A stretch of DNA of 64,000 bases, taken from positions 1 to 64,000 of the forward strand of contig CAUZJO010000005.1 in the NCBI GenBank assembly GCA_963580245.1, read 5' to 3'. Below the pieces are notes generated by a model. The model saw only the letters and a list, made by a program, of their open reading frames with translations. It was not told the DNA's origin and did no database searches. This stretch comes from CAUZJO01 sp963580245 (GTDB lineage: Bacteria; Sumerlaeota; Sumerlaeia; MVZB01). The position numbers were made by a program, and so were the translations under genes. This document shows, one piece after another, positions 25,243 through 37,300 of this stretch (position 1 is the first letter of the stretch; each line of letters opens with the position of its first letter).

Positions 25243-25656
25243 TGACCAACGTAGCGTTCGACAAGGGCGATGTCGATGATCTTGCGGATCGAGGTGGCGC
25301 GTGGCAAGACGCCGCCCGCCGATCTCAATGCGCCGTTTGCCCCCTCATGTCCCGTTGTTCATGCTCGATCAAGTTTTCGGTAACGAAAACCCGGGTACCT
25401 ACCGAGGCTGTAGCGGAATTCAATACATGCCCCCTCTTCGAGAGGAGCAAGGTCATGCAAGATCGTCGGGTACGTGATTCCTGAATCGTAATCTCCCAGT
25501 GCTATCGCATCGAAAACGGTGATCCTCGTCAGGAGCATCGCCGCGTAGCCGCCGAGCTCGCGGCCTTGGGGGAGTCGGACAACGACGGGAGGCAGCGAAC
25601 GTTCCGCCGCATCCTCAATTGGTTCATCATCAACGTGGAGCCTGGCCGCGATATCT
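25243..25656. other. Intergenic region with degraded coding sequence at its right end
   Basis: No intact gene is seen. From about 25540 an open frame reads toward the giant surface protein (RRILNWFIINVEPGRDIFGELEDS), then loses frame near 25680. The left part (25243-25530) holds nothing I can support. Confidence 0.4.
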
Positions 25657-28600
25657 TTGGTGAGCTCGAAGATTCGGCCGAGCCACCGGCAATATCAGCG
25701 AAGACACCGACATCAACGGCGTCGGCGTCACGCTCACCGAATCGTTGGCCTCCTTCTGCGCCAACATCCCCGGCAGCGGCACTGCGCTCTCGCTTCGCAT
25801 CACGGTGCACGCGGACGGCGGCTCCGAGGAGGTCGCTTTCGATCACTTCAGCGTCGAGTCGGAACCCCCGCCGGGGCCGGAGATGGATGTCTCGGGCAAT
25901 GGCATGTCAATCCCCGACGGGGACGTCACCCCGCAAACCGCGGACGACACCGATTTTGGCAGCGTCCAGTTGGACGGCGAGACCAACGCCAACACGTTCA
26001 CGATTTCGAACACCGGCGGCGCCGATCTGAACCTGACCAGCGGCCCCCTCCCCGCGTTGCGATCAGCGGAATGTACGCCTCCGACTTTGCGCTGACGACC
26101 GACGCAACGACGCCGGTCGCCGCCGGCGGCGGAACCACGACGTTCACGATTACGTTTGACCCCAGCGCCGTCGGTCTTCGCGCCGCCACGGTCGGCATCG
26201 ATAACGATGAAGCCGATGAAAACTCCTATAACTTCGATATCCAGGGGACCGGTATAGCGTCCGTCCCGGAGATCGACGTCTCGGGCAACGGCATGTCCAT
26301 CCCCAACGGCGACACCACGCCTCAAGCCGCCGCCGACACCGATTTCGGTCAACATGACGTATTAAGCGGAGCACAAACGAACACCTTTACCATCACGAAC
26401 TCCGGATTTGCCGTTCTGAACCTGACCGCCGGCCCGCCGCTGGTGGCAATCGGCGGGACCCATGCCTCCGACTTTACGCTGACGACCGACGCGACGACCC
26501 CGGTGGCCAGTGCCGGCGGGACGACGACCTTCATGATCGCATTTGACCCGAGTGCCAATGGCTTGCGCGCGGCGACCGTCAGCATCGATAACGATGACGC
26601 CAACGAGAACCCCTACACCTTCGACATTCAGGGCAAGGGGATGGGGGAAGTCATCTGGACCGACGATTTTGAATCAACGGCGCCCACCAGCGGCGACCGC
26701 GACGCGCCGAACCACGCCGATATGGATAACGGGGAAATCTGCGCCGACGGGGACTATTTCGTCAGAACCAGCGACCCGGGTGACGGGACTACCAATGGTT
26801 TTGATCAGACGTTCTCCAACATCCAGGACAGCAACTATTGGCGGGCGGAAGACCTGAATGCCTGTATCACCAATCCGGACGTGATCAACTGGACGGGCAT
26901 GGACATCACGGGCCGGACCGACCTGTTGTTCACCGGGTTCTTCGGCGCCAACGCATTGTTTCTTGGCGGCGCGTTCAATGCGGATGATTTCATTCGGGTC
27001 GAAGCCGATATCGACGGTGGTGGGTTCTCGACCATTCTTGAATTCCAAGGTGATGAAAAGAGCGGGGCGGGATCGAACGGTGACTTACGACAGGATACCG
27101 ATTCCAACGGCGTCGGAGACGGCGTCCTTCTGATCGAGGCTTTGGCGTCCTTCTGCGCAAATATCTCGGGGACCGGAACTGCTCTGTCCGTTCGTATTAC
27201 GGCATCGGTTAACAGCGGTTCGGAGGAGATCGCCTTTGATCACTTCACGGTGGAATCGACCCTGCCCGAAGCCGACCTCTCGATCACCAAAGTCGACGAC
27301 AATGATCCGGTGCTGGCCGGCGACACGTTGACTTATACCGTGACGGTCAACAACGCCGGGCCCAGCATGGCGGAGAACGTGGTTGTGACCGACACGTTGC
27401 CGATGGGGGTGACGTTTGTTTCCACCAGTGGGTGCGCTGAGGATCCGAGTGGCGTGATGACCTGTACGCTCGGCAATATCGCGGCGGAGGGGTCGGCGCA
27501 ATATACGATTGAGGTGACGGTGGACGCGGGGACCAGTGGGGTTATTCCGAATCAGGCGTCGGTCGCCTCCGACACCGGCGATCCGGACACGGGCAACAAC
27601 ACGGTGAGCGAAGACACGACGGTCTTCCAGGTTGATTATGGCGACGCCCCCGATCCGCTGTTCGCGGTGGCGGGGGAGTATCCGACATTGTTGGTCAGTG
27701 ACGGGGCGCGGCACCTGTTGGATGGGACGACTTTCCTGGGCACCGCCGTTGACGCCGAGTTCGACGGCCAGCAGAGCGCGATGGCCGTCGGCGACGACAC
27801 CGACGCGGGCGGCGACGACGAAGACGGGGTGATGTTTACCACCCCCCTGGTCACGTGCGAGACGGCCGGAGTGATGGTCGAGGCCTCGGTGGCGGGTCTG
27901 CTCAATGCCTGGGTGGACTTTAACTTCGACGGCGACTGGTCGGATCTCGGCGAACAGATCTTTACCGACATGCCATTGGCGGCGGGCCCCAACTCGCTCA
28001 TGTTCAGCGTTCCCTGCGCGCAGTTCACACCGAATTTGACTTACGCCCGGTTCCGTTTCGACAGCGGCGGCGGGCTCTCGCCGACCGGTTCAGCCAGCGA
28101 CGGCGAAGTGGAGGACTACACGGTGCAGATCCTCGGCTTGGACTTCAGCGACGCGCCCGATCCGCTCCTTCAGACCCCCGGTCAATATCCCACGCTCGTG
28201 AGCTCCGATGGCGCGCGACATGTCCTCGACGGCGGAGCCATCCTGGGCGAGCACATCGATCCGGATGCGGACGGCCAACCCAACGCCGCTGCCGATGGCG
28301 ACGATACCGACGGCTTCGACTTCGACGATGAAGACGGCGTGACCTTTACGTCGGCGCTGGTTACGGGTTTCACGGCGACGGTGGACGTCGAGGCCACGGC
28401 GGCCGGATTGCTCAACGCCTGGGCTGATTTCAACGCCGATGGCGATTGGATCGACGCCGGCGAGCAGATATTCACCGATGAGCCGCTGGCGGCGGGCGTC
28501 AATAGTCTCACTTTCTCGGTGCCGGCGGACGCGACGGTTGGATCGACCTACACCCGCTTCCGCTTCGATCAGGGCGGCGGACTCGCCCCCGATGGCATTG

Positions 28601-29652
28601 CCACCGATGGCGAGGTCGAGGATTACCAGGTCCAGATTGCGCCGAGCGCCGACTTGTCGATCAGCAAGATCGACGACGTGGACCCGATCGTGGCGGGCAA
28701 TACTTTGACGTATACCGTCACGGTCAACAATGCGGGGCCGCAAGACGCGGTGGATGTTGTCGTGACCGACATGTTACCCGCGGGCGTGACGTTCGTTTCG
28801 AGCAGCGGCTGCGCCGAGGATCCCAGTGGCGTGCCGACGTGTTCGCTCGGCAACATCGCGGCGGGCGGATCGGCGCAGTTTACGATCGAGGTGGCGGTCG
28901 ATCCCATGAGGGTCGGCACGATCACGAACCAGGCCAGCGTCAGTTCCGACACCGACGATCCCGACACGAGCAATAACTCGGTGAGCGAAGACACGGAGGT
29001 CGTCCCGCCGATCACTTTGACTAAATCTTTCACCGATGATCCGGTCTTTACCGGCGACGCCGTGACGCTCGAGTTTACGATTGAGAATCTCCTCGCCAGC
29101 CAATCCATCAGCGACATCTCGTTTACCGACGACCTGGATGTAGTGGTGTCGGGGCTGGTTGCGGTTGGACTGCCGCTGAGCGATGTTTGCGGGGCGGGCT
29201 CGCAAATCGCGGGCACGTCGCTGCTGACTTTCACCGGTGGGTCGCTCGCGCCCGCGCCCTCGTGCACCTTCTCGGTCACGCTTCAGGTCCCCGCCGGTGT
29301 CTCGGCCGGGAGCTTCACGAACACCACAAGCACGATTACCGGACTGTTGGGTAGTTTCACGGTAACGGGCAATTCCGCGACGGATGATCTGGTCGTCGAA
29401 AGACCGATGGCCGACTTGTCGATCAGCAAGGCCGACGATGTCGATCCGATCGTGGCGGGGAATGTTTTGACGTATGTGTTGACGGTCGATAACGCCGGGC
29501 CGCAGACGGCCGAAAATGTTGTCGTGAGCGATACGTTGCCGGCGGGGGTTACGTTTGTTTCGAGTAGCGGGTGCGCCGAAGATCCCACCGGTGTGCCAAC
29601 GTGTTTGCTCGGCGACATCGCGGCGGGGGGGGTCGGCGCAATTTATGATTAG
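25657..29652 (+). CDS. Giant modular surface protein, main fragment (choice-of-anchor D, GEVED, DUF11)
   Basis: This is a 1331-aa open frame; roughly the first 135 residues (Arg/His-rich) are out of frame with the real gene. From about 26060 the modules are: end of choice-of-anchor D 1; choice-of-anchor D 2 (26270-26640); a DDFES... domain probably of jelly-roll type (26646-27260); DUF11 repeat 1 (27270-27630); two GEVED domains starting DYGDAPDPLFAV and DFSDAPDPLLQT (27634-28640); DUF11 repeat 2 (28650-29010); a divergent DUF11-like domain (29015-29400); and DUF11 repeat 3, cut at 29632. The frame is lost at a G8 tract (29625-29632); seven Gs would restore AAGGSAQF. Such mosaics are cell-surface or extracellular proteins. 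Confidence 0.78.
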   Translation: MVSSKIRPSHRQYQRRHRHQRRRRHAHRIVGLLLRQHPRQRHCALASHHGARGRRLRGGRFRSLQRRVGTPAGAGDGCLGQWHVNPRRGRHPANRGRHRFWQRPVGRRDQRQHVHDFEHRRRRSEPDQRPPPRVAISGMYASDFALTTDATTPVAAGGGTTTFTITFDPSAVGLRAATVGIDNDEADENSYNFDIQGTGIASVPEIDVSGNGMSIPNGDTTPQAAADTDFGQHDVLSGAQTNTFTITNSGFAVLNLTAGPPLVAIGGTHASDFTLTTDATTPVASAGGTTTFMIAFDPSANGLRAATVSIDNDDANENPYTFDIQGKGMGEVIWTDDFESTAPTSGDRDAPNHADMDNGEICADGDYFVRTSDPGDGTTNGFDQTFSNIQDSNYWRAEDLNACITNPDVINWTGMDITGRTDLLFTGFFGANALFLGGAFNADDFIRVEADIDGGGFSTILEFQGDEKSGAGSNGDLRQDTDSNGVGDGVLLIEALASFCANISGTGTALSVRITASVNSGSEEIAFDHFTVESTLPEADLSITKVDDNDPVLAGDTLTYTVTVNNAGPSMAENVVVTDTLPMGVTFVSTSGCAEDPSGVMTCTLGNIAAEGSAQYTIEVTVDAGTSGVIPNQASVASDTGDPDTGNNTVSEDTTVFQVDYGDAPDPLFAVAGEYPTLLVSDGARHLLDGTTFLGTAVDAEFDGQQSAMAVGDDTDAGGDDEDGVMFTTPLVTCETAGVMVEASVAGLLNAWVDFNFDGDWSDLGEQIFTDMPLAAGPNSLMFSVPCAQFTPNLTYARFRFDSGGGLSPTGSASDGEVEDYTVQILGLDFSDAPDPLLQTPGQYPTLVSSDGARHVLDGGAILGEHIDPDADGQPNAAADGDDTDGFDFDDEDGVTFTSALVTGFTATVDVEATAAGLLNAWADFNADGDWIDAGEQIFTDEPLAAGVNSLTFSVPADATVGSTYTRFRFDQGGGLAPDGIATDGEVEDYQVQIAPSADLSISKIDDVDPIVAGNTLTYTVTVNNAGPQDAVDVVVTDMLPAGVTFVSSSGCAEDPSGVPTCSLGNIAAGGSAQFTIEVAVDPMRVGTITNQASVSSDTDDPDTSNNSVSEDTEVVPPITLTKSFTDDPVFTGDAVTLEFTIENLLASQSISDISFTDDLDVVVSGLVAVGLPLSDVCGAGSQIAGTSLLTFTGGSLAPAPSCTFSVTLQVPAGVSAGSFTNTTSTITGLLGSFTVTGNSATDDLVVERPMADLSISKADDVDPIVAGNVLTYVLTVDNAGPQTAENVVVSDTLPAGVTFVSSSGCAEDPTGVPTCLLGDIAAGGVGAIYD
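25690..26062 (+). pseudogene. 5' fragment of giant surface protein (out of frame with the rest)
   Basis: In this frame the sequence reads ISEDTDINGVGVTLTESLASF, then CANIPGSGTALSLRITV...EVAFDHFSVES. This is a second copy of the domain found intact at 26646-27260, followed by the start of a choice-of-anchor D domain (MDVSGNGMSIPDGD...NTFTISNTGGADLNLTSGP). It ends at a C5-T-C4 tract (26044-26053), where one missing base moves the homology (RVAISGMYASDFALTT) to the next frame. Another frame loss lies near 25680. No signal peptide was found upstream, so the 5' end of the gene is missing or decayed. Confidence 0.7.
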
Positions 29653-32308
29653 CGTGACCGTCGATGTCGCGACGGTGGGGACGGTTACGAATCAGGCGAG
29701 TGTTTCTTCGGATACGGATGATCCGGATCCCTCGAACAACTCGGCGAGCGAGGACACCGAGGTGCTTGCGCCCGAGATTGATTTGCAGATCGCCAAGGAC
29801 GACGGCGGCGTGAGCGCGGATGCGGGCGAGACGGTGGTGTATACGCTTGATTACGCCAACGCGGGCAACGTCGAGGCGACCGGCGTGGTGTTGACCGAAA
29901 CGTTGCCGGATCACACGGCGTTTGACGCGGCGGGCAGTTCGGCCGGGTGGATGGATCAGGGCGGTGGGGTTTATACGTTGGACGTCGGCGCGCTGGCCGC
30001 GGCCGCGAATGACACGGCCACGTTTGCGGTGACGGTCGATGATCCGGTGGCGTCGGGCGTGGAGCGCATCGAGAACGTGGCGAGTATCGCCGACGACGGG
30101 GCCAGCGGGGACGATGTGAATCCCGACGACAACTCGGCTTCGGACACCACGGCGCTCAGGACGTATCACAATCAGTTGCCCGTGGGCTTCGAGGACCTCA
30201 AGGACGGGTCGCCCAATTTCAACGACTTCGATTACAACGACGTGGTCTTGCTGGTCGATCAGACCGAGCACTACAACGATCAGCATCAGTTGACCGGCCT
30301 GAGTCTGCGCATCGAGGCGATCGCGCGCGGCGCGGGCTTCGAGCATGCGGTCCAGCTTGACCTGGGGATCGATGGCGACGCGCAGGTCGAGATCCGGCGT
30401 TTCGACGCCGGCGGCGGGTCGCTCGGCGCCGAGATGCTCAACGAGGTCGGCGCGCCGATCCGCGGGCTGGTGGTCTTCCCCTCGACCGCCGACGCCCTGC
30501 CGCCGTTCGCCGGGGCCGACGGGTGCTTCACCAACACCGAAGCGGGCCAGCCCGCGTCGATGCGCACACCCGGATTCGCCACCGAGATCGAGCTGACCAA
30601 TCCCGATCCCACGCTCAACCCGCGCGTTTTCGACGACCCGGCCACCACGTTCGTCAACGAGCACGACGCGGGGCTCTACGGGTTCAACATCCTGGTCAGC
30701 CAGACCGGCAACATGATCTATCACACCTGGGATTTCGACACGGCGACCGAGGACGTGGTCTCGGGGACGCAGTATCCGGGCGAGCCGCTGGCCAGCTTCC
30801 CGCTGGAGCAGGCCTTCGTGCTGCCGACGGACTGGAAGCACCCCCTGGAGACGGTCCAGATGTGGGATTCGCACCCCGATTTCGAGCCGTTCATCATCTC
30901 GGGGCGCACGACCAACACCGATTGGCCGCTGGCCAACGTCCGCAGCGACCGGGTCTGGCCGCCGGAGGGCGAGACAACGAGCCTAAACCCAACTAAATCA
31001 ACGTCCGAGATGGCTGGCGCGAAGGCCGCCTCGCCGATCCCCGCCACGCCCATCTTCGGCGATCTGGACGATGACGGCACGATCGAGATCGTCTACGGCA
31101 AGTTCCTGAACCTGATCGAGATCTACGACGCGCGCGGCTATCGCCGCCTGGCCATCGACCCCTTCCCCGACCAGCTCGTCGACTCCCAGTCCAGCACGGT
31201 GCTGGTCGACCTGGACGGCGACGGCGACGGCGACCTGGAAATCGTGCGCTGCTACGATAACGGCGCGGTCGTGGCCTATCACCACGACGGGACCGAATAC
31301 CTGCCCGCCACGGGCGAGCGGCTGGTCCTCGAAGGCGCGATCAAGGGCACGCCGGCCGTGGGCGACCTCGACGGCGACGGTGCCCCCGAGCTGATCGTCC
31401 AGACCGGCCACAACCGGCTCCATGTGTTCAGTCGCGACCTGGCGCCGCTGCCCGGCTTCCCCGCGGACCTGGGCGGCGCTTCGATCGACATCGGCGGCCA
31501 CTACTTCCTGACCCCCTCGCCCGCGCTGGCCGACTTGGGCGGCGACGGCGCGCTCGAGATCATCGCCGTTAGCCTCTCGGGCTGCGTTCACGTGCTGAGC
31601 GGCGCGGGCGCGACGGTGCCCGGCTGGCCGGTCGAGCTGGGTGAACGCGTCATCGCCAGCCCCGCCATCGGCGACCTGAACGCCGACGGCCTGATCGAGA
31701 TCGTGATCGCCACCGAAAACGGGGCGGTCCACGCCCTGACCGCCGACGGCTCGGCCCTGCCCGGCTGGCCCGCCCACCGCCTGCGCGGCGGCACCTCCTC
31801 GCCGGTGCTGGCCGACACCGACGGCGACGGCCGCCTCGATGTCTACATCGGGTCCTACGACGGCCAACTCTACGCCTTCGGCCACGACGGCGCGCCGCTG
31901 GCGGACTACCCGCGCCCCACGCGCTCGGTGATCCACGCCTCCCCGTTCTTCGCCGACTTGGACGCCGACGGCCACCCCGACCCCTTGTCCGGCTCCGACG
32001 CCGGCGCGCTCTACCAGTTCAACGCCCCGGGCCCCCACGGCACCCCGCCCCAAGCCCTGACCCAAACCCCCAGCCTGATCATCACGGCGGGCTCGGTGGG
32101 CGACGTGGACGCCGACGGCCTGCTCGAGATCGCCATCGGCAACCACGACGGCCACCTGCGAATCATCCAAACCGACACGGCGGCCCCCTTCGACAAAGCC
32201 CTGACCTGGAACGGCCTACGCGGAACAGGCCTCAACCAAGGCCAAGCCCCCACCCAACCCATCCAAGGTGCCCGCAACCGCGCGCGATATTGGGAGCTGT
32301 ATCAATAG
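29645..32308 (+). CDS. Giant modular surface protein, C-terminal fragment (DUF11, LruC-like, FG-GAP/VCBS propeller)
   Basis: The frame resumes after the G8 tract with FMISVTVDVATVGTVTNQASVSS, completing DUF11 repeat 3, then a divergent DUF11-like domain (29780-30165). Next is an LruC/DUF4842-like domain (PVGFEDLKDGSPNFNDFDYNDVV, to about 30990). Finally there is a VCBS/FG-GAP propeller with repeats such as GDLDDDGTIEIVYG, VDLDGDGDGDLEIVR, GDLDGDGAPELIVQ and GDLNADGLIEIVIA (31010-32290). It ends RARYWELYQ, like two other secreted proteins here. The ATG at 29645 is only the first in-frame Met; the natural product would be one chain with the preceding entry. The Asp-rich repeats predict Ca binding. 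Confidence 0.8.
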   Translation: MISVTVDVATVGTVTNQASVSSDTDDPDPSNNSASEDTEVLAPEIDLQIAKDDGGVSADAGETVVYTLDYANAGNVEATGVVLTETLPDHTAFDAAGSSAGWMDQGGGVYTLDVGALAAAANDTATFAVTVDDPVASGVERIENVASIADDGASGDDVNPDDNSASDTTALRTYHNQLPVGFEDLKDGSPNFNDFDYNDVVLLVDQTEHYNDQHQLTGLSLRIEAIARGAGFEHAVQLDLGIDGDAQVEIRRFDAGGGSLGAEMLNEVGAPIRGLVVFPSTADALPPFAGADGCFTNTEAGQPASMRTPGFATEIELTNPDPTLNPRVFDDPATTFVNEHDAGLYGFNILVSQTGNMIYHTWDFDTATEDVVSGTQYPGEPLASFPLEQAFVLPTDWKHPLETVQMWDSHPDFEPFIISGRTTNTDWPLANVRSDRVWPPEGETTSLNPTKSTSEMAGAKAASPIPATPIFGDLDDDGTIEIVYGKFLNLIEIYDARGYRRLAIDPFPDQLVDSQSSTVLVDLDGDGDGDLEIVRCYDNGAVVAYHHDGTEYLPATGERLVLEGAIKGTPAVGDLDGDGAPELIVQTGHNRLHVFSRDLAPLPGFPADLGGASIDIGGHYFLTPSPALADLGGDGALEIIAVSLSGCVHVLSGAGATVPGWPVELGERVIASPAIGDLNADGLIEIVIATENGAVHALTADGSALPGWPAHRLRGGTSSPVLADTDGDGRLDVYIGSYDGQLYAFGHDGAPLADYPRPTRSVIHASPFFADLDADGHPDPLSGSDAGALYQFNAPGPHGTPPQALTQTPSLIITAGSVGDVDADGLLEIAIGNHDGHLRIIQTDTAAPFDKALTWNGLRGTGLNQGQAPTQPIQGARNRARYWELYQ

Positions 32309-32425
32309 GCCAGGCGGACCATAGAGCGACGAACAGTCAATGGGTGGTCCGATCCTGACTGTCGAACCCGCGGCCCGTCATTTATCGCGTATCGCGCGTC
32401 GAGTCGAACAAATCGATTCGGCGCG

Positions 32426-32899
32426 TCAATCGGCCGAGCTGATTTGGACTTCCAGGCCGTCGGGGTCATCGAAGTAGACCCTGTTGGCGGTGCGGCGCAT
32501 GCGGGCGTCGAAACCCGCGGCCTTGAGTTTCTCCTCGGCCGCATCGGGGTCATAATCCTCGATCTCGAAACAAAAATGGTCCATGCGCGCCTCGTCGCCC
32601 TTGAACAGGGCGAGAAAATCGTGGCCGCAATTCAGAAAGCAGCTACTGTCGCCGCCGTCGCGGCTGACGGTCAGGCCGAGGCACTGGGCATAAAAGTCGC
32701 GCGAGCGCGGCACGTCGGTCACGCGCAGGGCGACGTGGTCGAGCCCGACCGCCTGAAACGTGCTTCCCTCCTCGGCGGCGGCACCTCGCCCGACCCCGCT
32801 AAGTAACGCAACCAACCCTCCCAGGTGCGTAACCAGTTGCCGGCGGCTTAGCCGCCCCGACTCAAATTGCCCGATCAGTCGATCGATCCGTGTGTCCAT
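32426..32899 (-). CDS. VOC (glyoxalase/dioxygenase superfamily) protein with export-like N-terminus
   Basis: This is a 157-aa protein from the ATG at 32899 (MDTRIDRLIGQFESGRL); another ATG seven codons upstream is possible. The N-terminus has an SRRQLVTHLGGLVALLSGVG segment resembling a Tat signal, then a single VOC domain: GLDHVALRVTDVPRSRDFY, HFCFEIEDYD and VYFDDPDGLEVQI. Metal-ligand positions (His in LDHVAL, Glu in LEVQI) are present. The substrate is unknown; the family includes glyoxalases, dioxygenases and resistance proteins. It is convergent with the giant surface gene. Confidence 0.82.
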   Translation of the reverse strand: MDTRIDRLIGQFESGRLSRRQLVTHLGGLVALLSGVGRGAAAEEGSTFQAVGLDHVALRVTDVPRSRDFYAQCLGLTVSRDGGDSSCFLNCGHDFLALFKGDEARMDHFCFEIEDYDPDAAEEKLKAAGFDARMRRTANRVYFDDPDGLEVQISSAD

Positions 32900-33067
32900 A
32901 ATGAACCCTTCCGTTTTCACTGAGTTTTATTGATTGAAATTGATACCCCTTCCGCGGACCACTGGCAATCATGGAGCGTTTCCGTTATTCTCGATAGTGT
33001 AGGCGATTGGCTGGCGATTGACCGAATCCCCCCGATACCCATCCGCTCAAGAAGGGCCGGCTTCTGA

Positions 33068-34138
<1,071 letters not shown>

Positions 34139-34377
34139 GCATTTGAAGGAAAGAGATGCGTTCGCCGCCCAAGCCGGGGGATGGGTCGTCTCATTGGGCG
34201 GGCCGGTGCCAAAGGAACCAAACGTCCGGCTCGCATGTCAACATGAGGTGAATGATTCTCCGACGCGGTCTCCGCGCGGATTCGGCACGTAGTTCCATGT
34301 TCTCGACACCGTCGGAGAGGACCATATCGGCCGTCGATCCATTTGCGTGGCTGACAATTTGGCTGTTGGGTTTATAG

Positions 34378-37300
34378 TTGGTTATGGTGACCCGTTCGTT
34401 TGATCAGCATGAGACATTGAGTTGGATGAGGTGCGCATTGGGATGTCTGGCGGCGCTGCTGGCGGCTGCGTGCGGCCCCCCGGCCCCCGAAACCTCCAAG
34501 CCGTCCGGCCCCGCCGACGTCCAGCTCGCTCCACCGCCGCCGTTCAAGCCCGGCATCCCGGAGGCCTGGCGCACTGACGACGCCGAGGTGCGCATCACCG
34601 CCATCCGGTCGGTTGAAGACGCCATTGAGGTCGATCTGACCGCGCCTGCCGAAGCCAAACTCCCCGCCGGGAAGGGCGGATTTAACCTTGTTCTCCCCGA
34701 CCAGGGGCATTTCGACGTGACCGTGCAAACGTACGCGGTGGGCGGCAACGTCATCCAAAACCTGAGCCGCGAGGATGGGCCCACGACGGATTCCTCCAGT
34801 CCACCGATCCCGGCCAATTCGGTCCGCGTCACCCAAGAGGGAACCATCCGCAATTGGGCGATCCACCGGCTGGAGCTGCAACAGACGTTCTGGCGGGCGG
34901 CGCTGGACGCATGGAAGGAGTCGGACCAGGAAATGCGAGCGACGGTCCGGATCGCGCTGAGCCAACCGGCTCAGGATGACCCGGATGAAGAAGGCGATGG
35001 CGAGGCGACCGACGACGACGCGACCACCGCCGCCGAGACAGCCGTAGACGCCCCCGAGCCGCCCCCCCGCTCGCCGCCCAAGGGGAAAAGCCACGGCATC
35101 GACCGGGCCATTGAGCTGCTGGTCGCCAATCCCGATGACCTCGACCGCTGGTTCGTCCACGCTCCGGCCCGGCCCAAGAACGCGGCATTCGAGCCGACCG
35201 ACCCCGGCGCGCTGGTGCCCGAGGCCACGGGTTGGGCGCGGCTACGAGTCGAAGAGGGGGGCCTTTATAGGTTAAGCGCCGAGGCCTTGACCGCAGCGGG
35301 GACCATCGCGGGGCCTGAAGAGCTCAGCGACGTCCGGATCTTCCGCAAGGGCAAGGCCCAGCCGACCCATATCGTTCCCCAAGTCGGCGGAGAGCGGCCC
35401 CAGGGCGTCTATTTCTACGGCTGGCCCTCGACCTCTGAGTATGACGCCGGCCAGGTCTATTGGCTGGCGGTGGTTCCGGGGGCCGAACCGGTCCCGATTG
35501 TCCCGGTCAGTAAATCACTGCTGGAAGGCCCGTATCGGCCTTTGAACCACGTCACGCGGACCGCCCGGCACGACGCCGACGAGGAGATCAAGGTAAAGAC
35601 TGACAATTACTTGAGCATCAAGGAGTTGGACTGGGTCGAGGCGGAATTGGTCGATGGCCGGCCCGTGAACTTTACGCTGGACTTGGTCCAGCCCTTGCAC
35701 GGGTTGGCGCCGGGGGGTAGCGACGCGCAACTGAAGCTCTTCCCCGAAGGCCCTCCGAACACCTGGCAGGAAACTGGCATCGGGCTCAAACGAGGCGACC
35801 AGACCGCCGCGGCCTTCGAGGTCGGCAAAGACCGCAACCTCCTGCTCCACGCAACGATCCTGCCCAAGTACCTGCTCAGGAGCCCGGTCTCGTTCTCGCT
35901 CGAAGTCGATGCCCCTACCTCGGCGACCGCCGCCACCGAGGATGGGATGGGGCTTTGGTTGGATTGGTTTGAGGTGCGCTATCCAAGCCGGCCTAGTCTT
36001 CACCAGGGCCGATTGGTCCTCAACGGAGACTCGGTTACGACGCCGGGGCTCTATACCTATCAAACTCAGAGATTCCTTGGCGGCGGCGCCCAACGGACCC
36101 TGGCACTCGCCCTCAACGCCAATTCCGGGGAGGTTCGCCGGCTCACGCGGGTCGGAGAGAATACCCGCCTGATTGTTGACAAGGGCTGGCACAGCGAACT
36201 GTGGGACCTCGCCGAGGCGCTGGAGCCGCGGATCGAATCGCTGGAGTGGCACCAAGACATTTTGGAACCCGCCGCCCCGAACGGTCAGCCCATCGACTAC
36301 GTGATCGTTACCCATCATCTGTTCACCGACCTGCTTGACCCGATCCTTGAGCTGAATCGCGAGCGCGGCTTGACCACCCGCGTGGTCGACGTTCAGTGGC
36401 TCTACGACCTGTTCAGCGACGGGATGCTCTCGCCCGAGGCCATCCAGCGTTATCTCGGCTATATGATTCATCACTGGGAGACTCCCGCCCCTGGTTACGT
36501 CCTGTTGGTCGGCGATGCGAACAGCGATTTCCTCAACGAAACGCATGGCGACGTCCCGAACTATATCCCCGCCTATCCATACGCTTACGGGTCAGACACA
36601 TGGGCTTCGGATCACTGGCTGACGTGTGTCAGCGGTGATGACGACCTACCCGACTATCTGATTGGGCGTTTCTCGGTGAACAACGTCGACGACGCCCGCG
36701 AGGTGATCAGGAAGACCGTCCAGTATGCAACGGAGCCGCTCTTCGGGCGTTGGCGGGGTTCGATGGCCTACATCTGCGATAACCACATCAAGCCCAGCGA
36801 CCAGTTCCGCCAAACGGGCGAGCGCTTGCGCCTCGAACAAAGCCCTGCCGCCTTCGACGCCATTCGGGTCTACCTCGACCTGCTCGCGATGGAAGACAAC
36901 TGGTATATCGAGAAGCGCCATATCGATCGCATCTGGGAGGAGGAGAAGGATTGGGTCAAAGTCAGCGCGGCGGCCACCGACGCGATCAAGGCCACCTTGA
37001 ACAGCGGCGTCGCCTTTCTCGAATACTTCGGCCACGGCTCTCCGAACCTGTGGGCCGACGAGCGTATTTTTTTCGGCGGCGATACGCCCAATCGCGACGC
37101 GCAATACCTGAAGTCCGAGGGCCGCTACGCCTTCATCAGCAATTACACGTGCAACAGCGGGGCCATCGATTACCCCAGGCCCCCCTGGAACCTGTGCATC
37201 ACCGAGGACCTGATGCGAACCCCCGATGGGGGGGCGGTGGCGATGTTCGTGCCTTCGGGCCCGGGCACGACAACCGAACACGAAAAGCTAGCCCGCCAGT

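Noticed and set aside
29549..32170. Two minus-strand ORFs (about 440 and 390 codons) opposite the giant surface protein
   Set aside because: They arise from the Asp/Gly-rich repeats on the plus strand; no start context or family motif.
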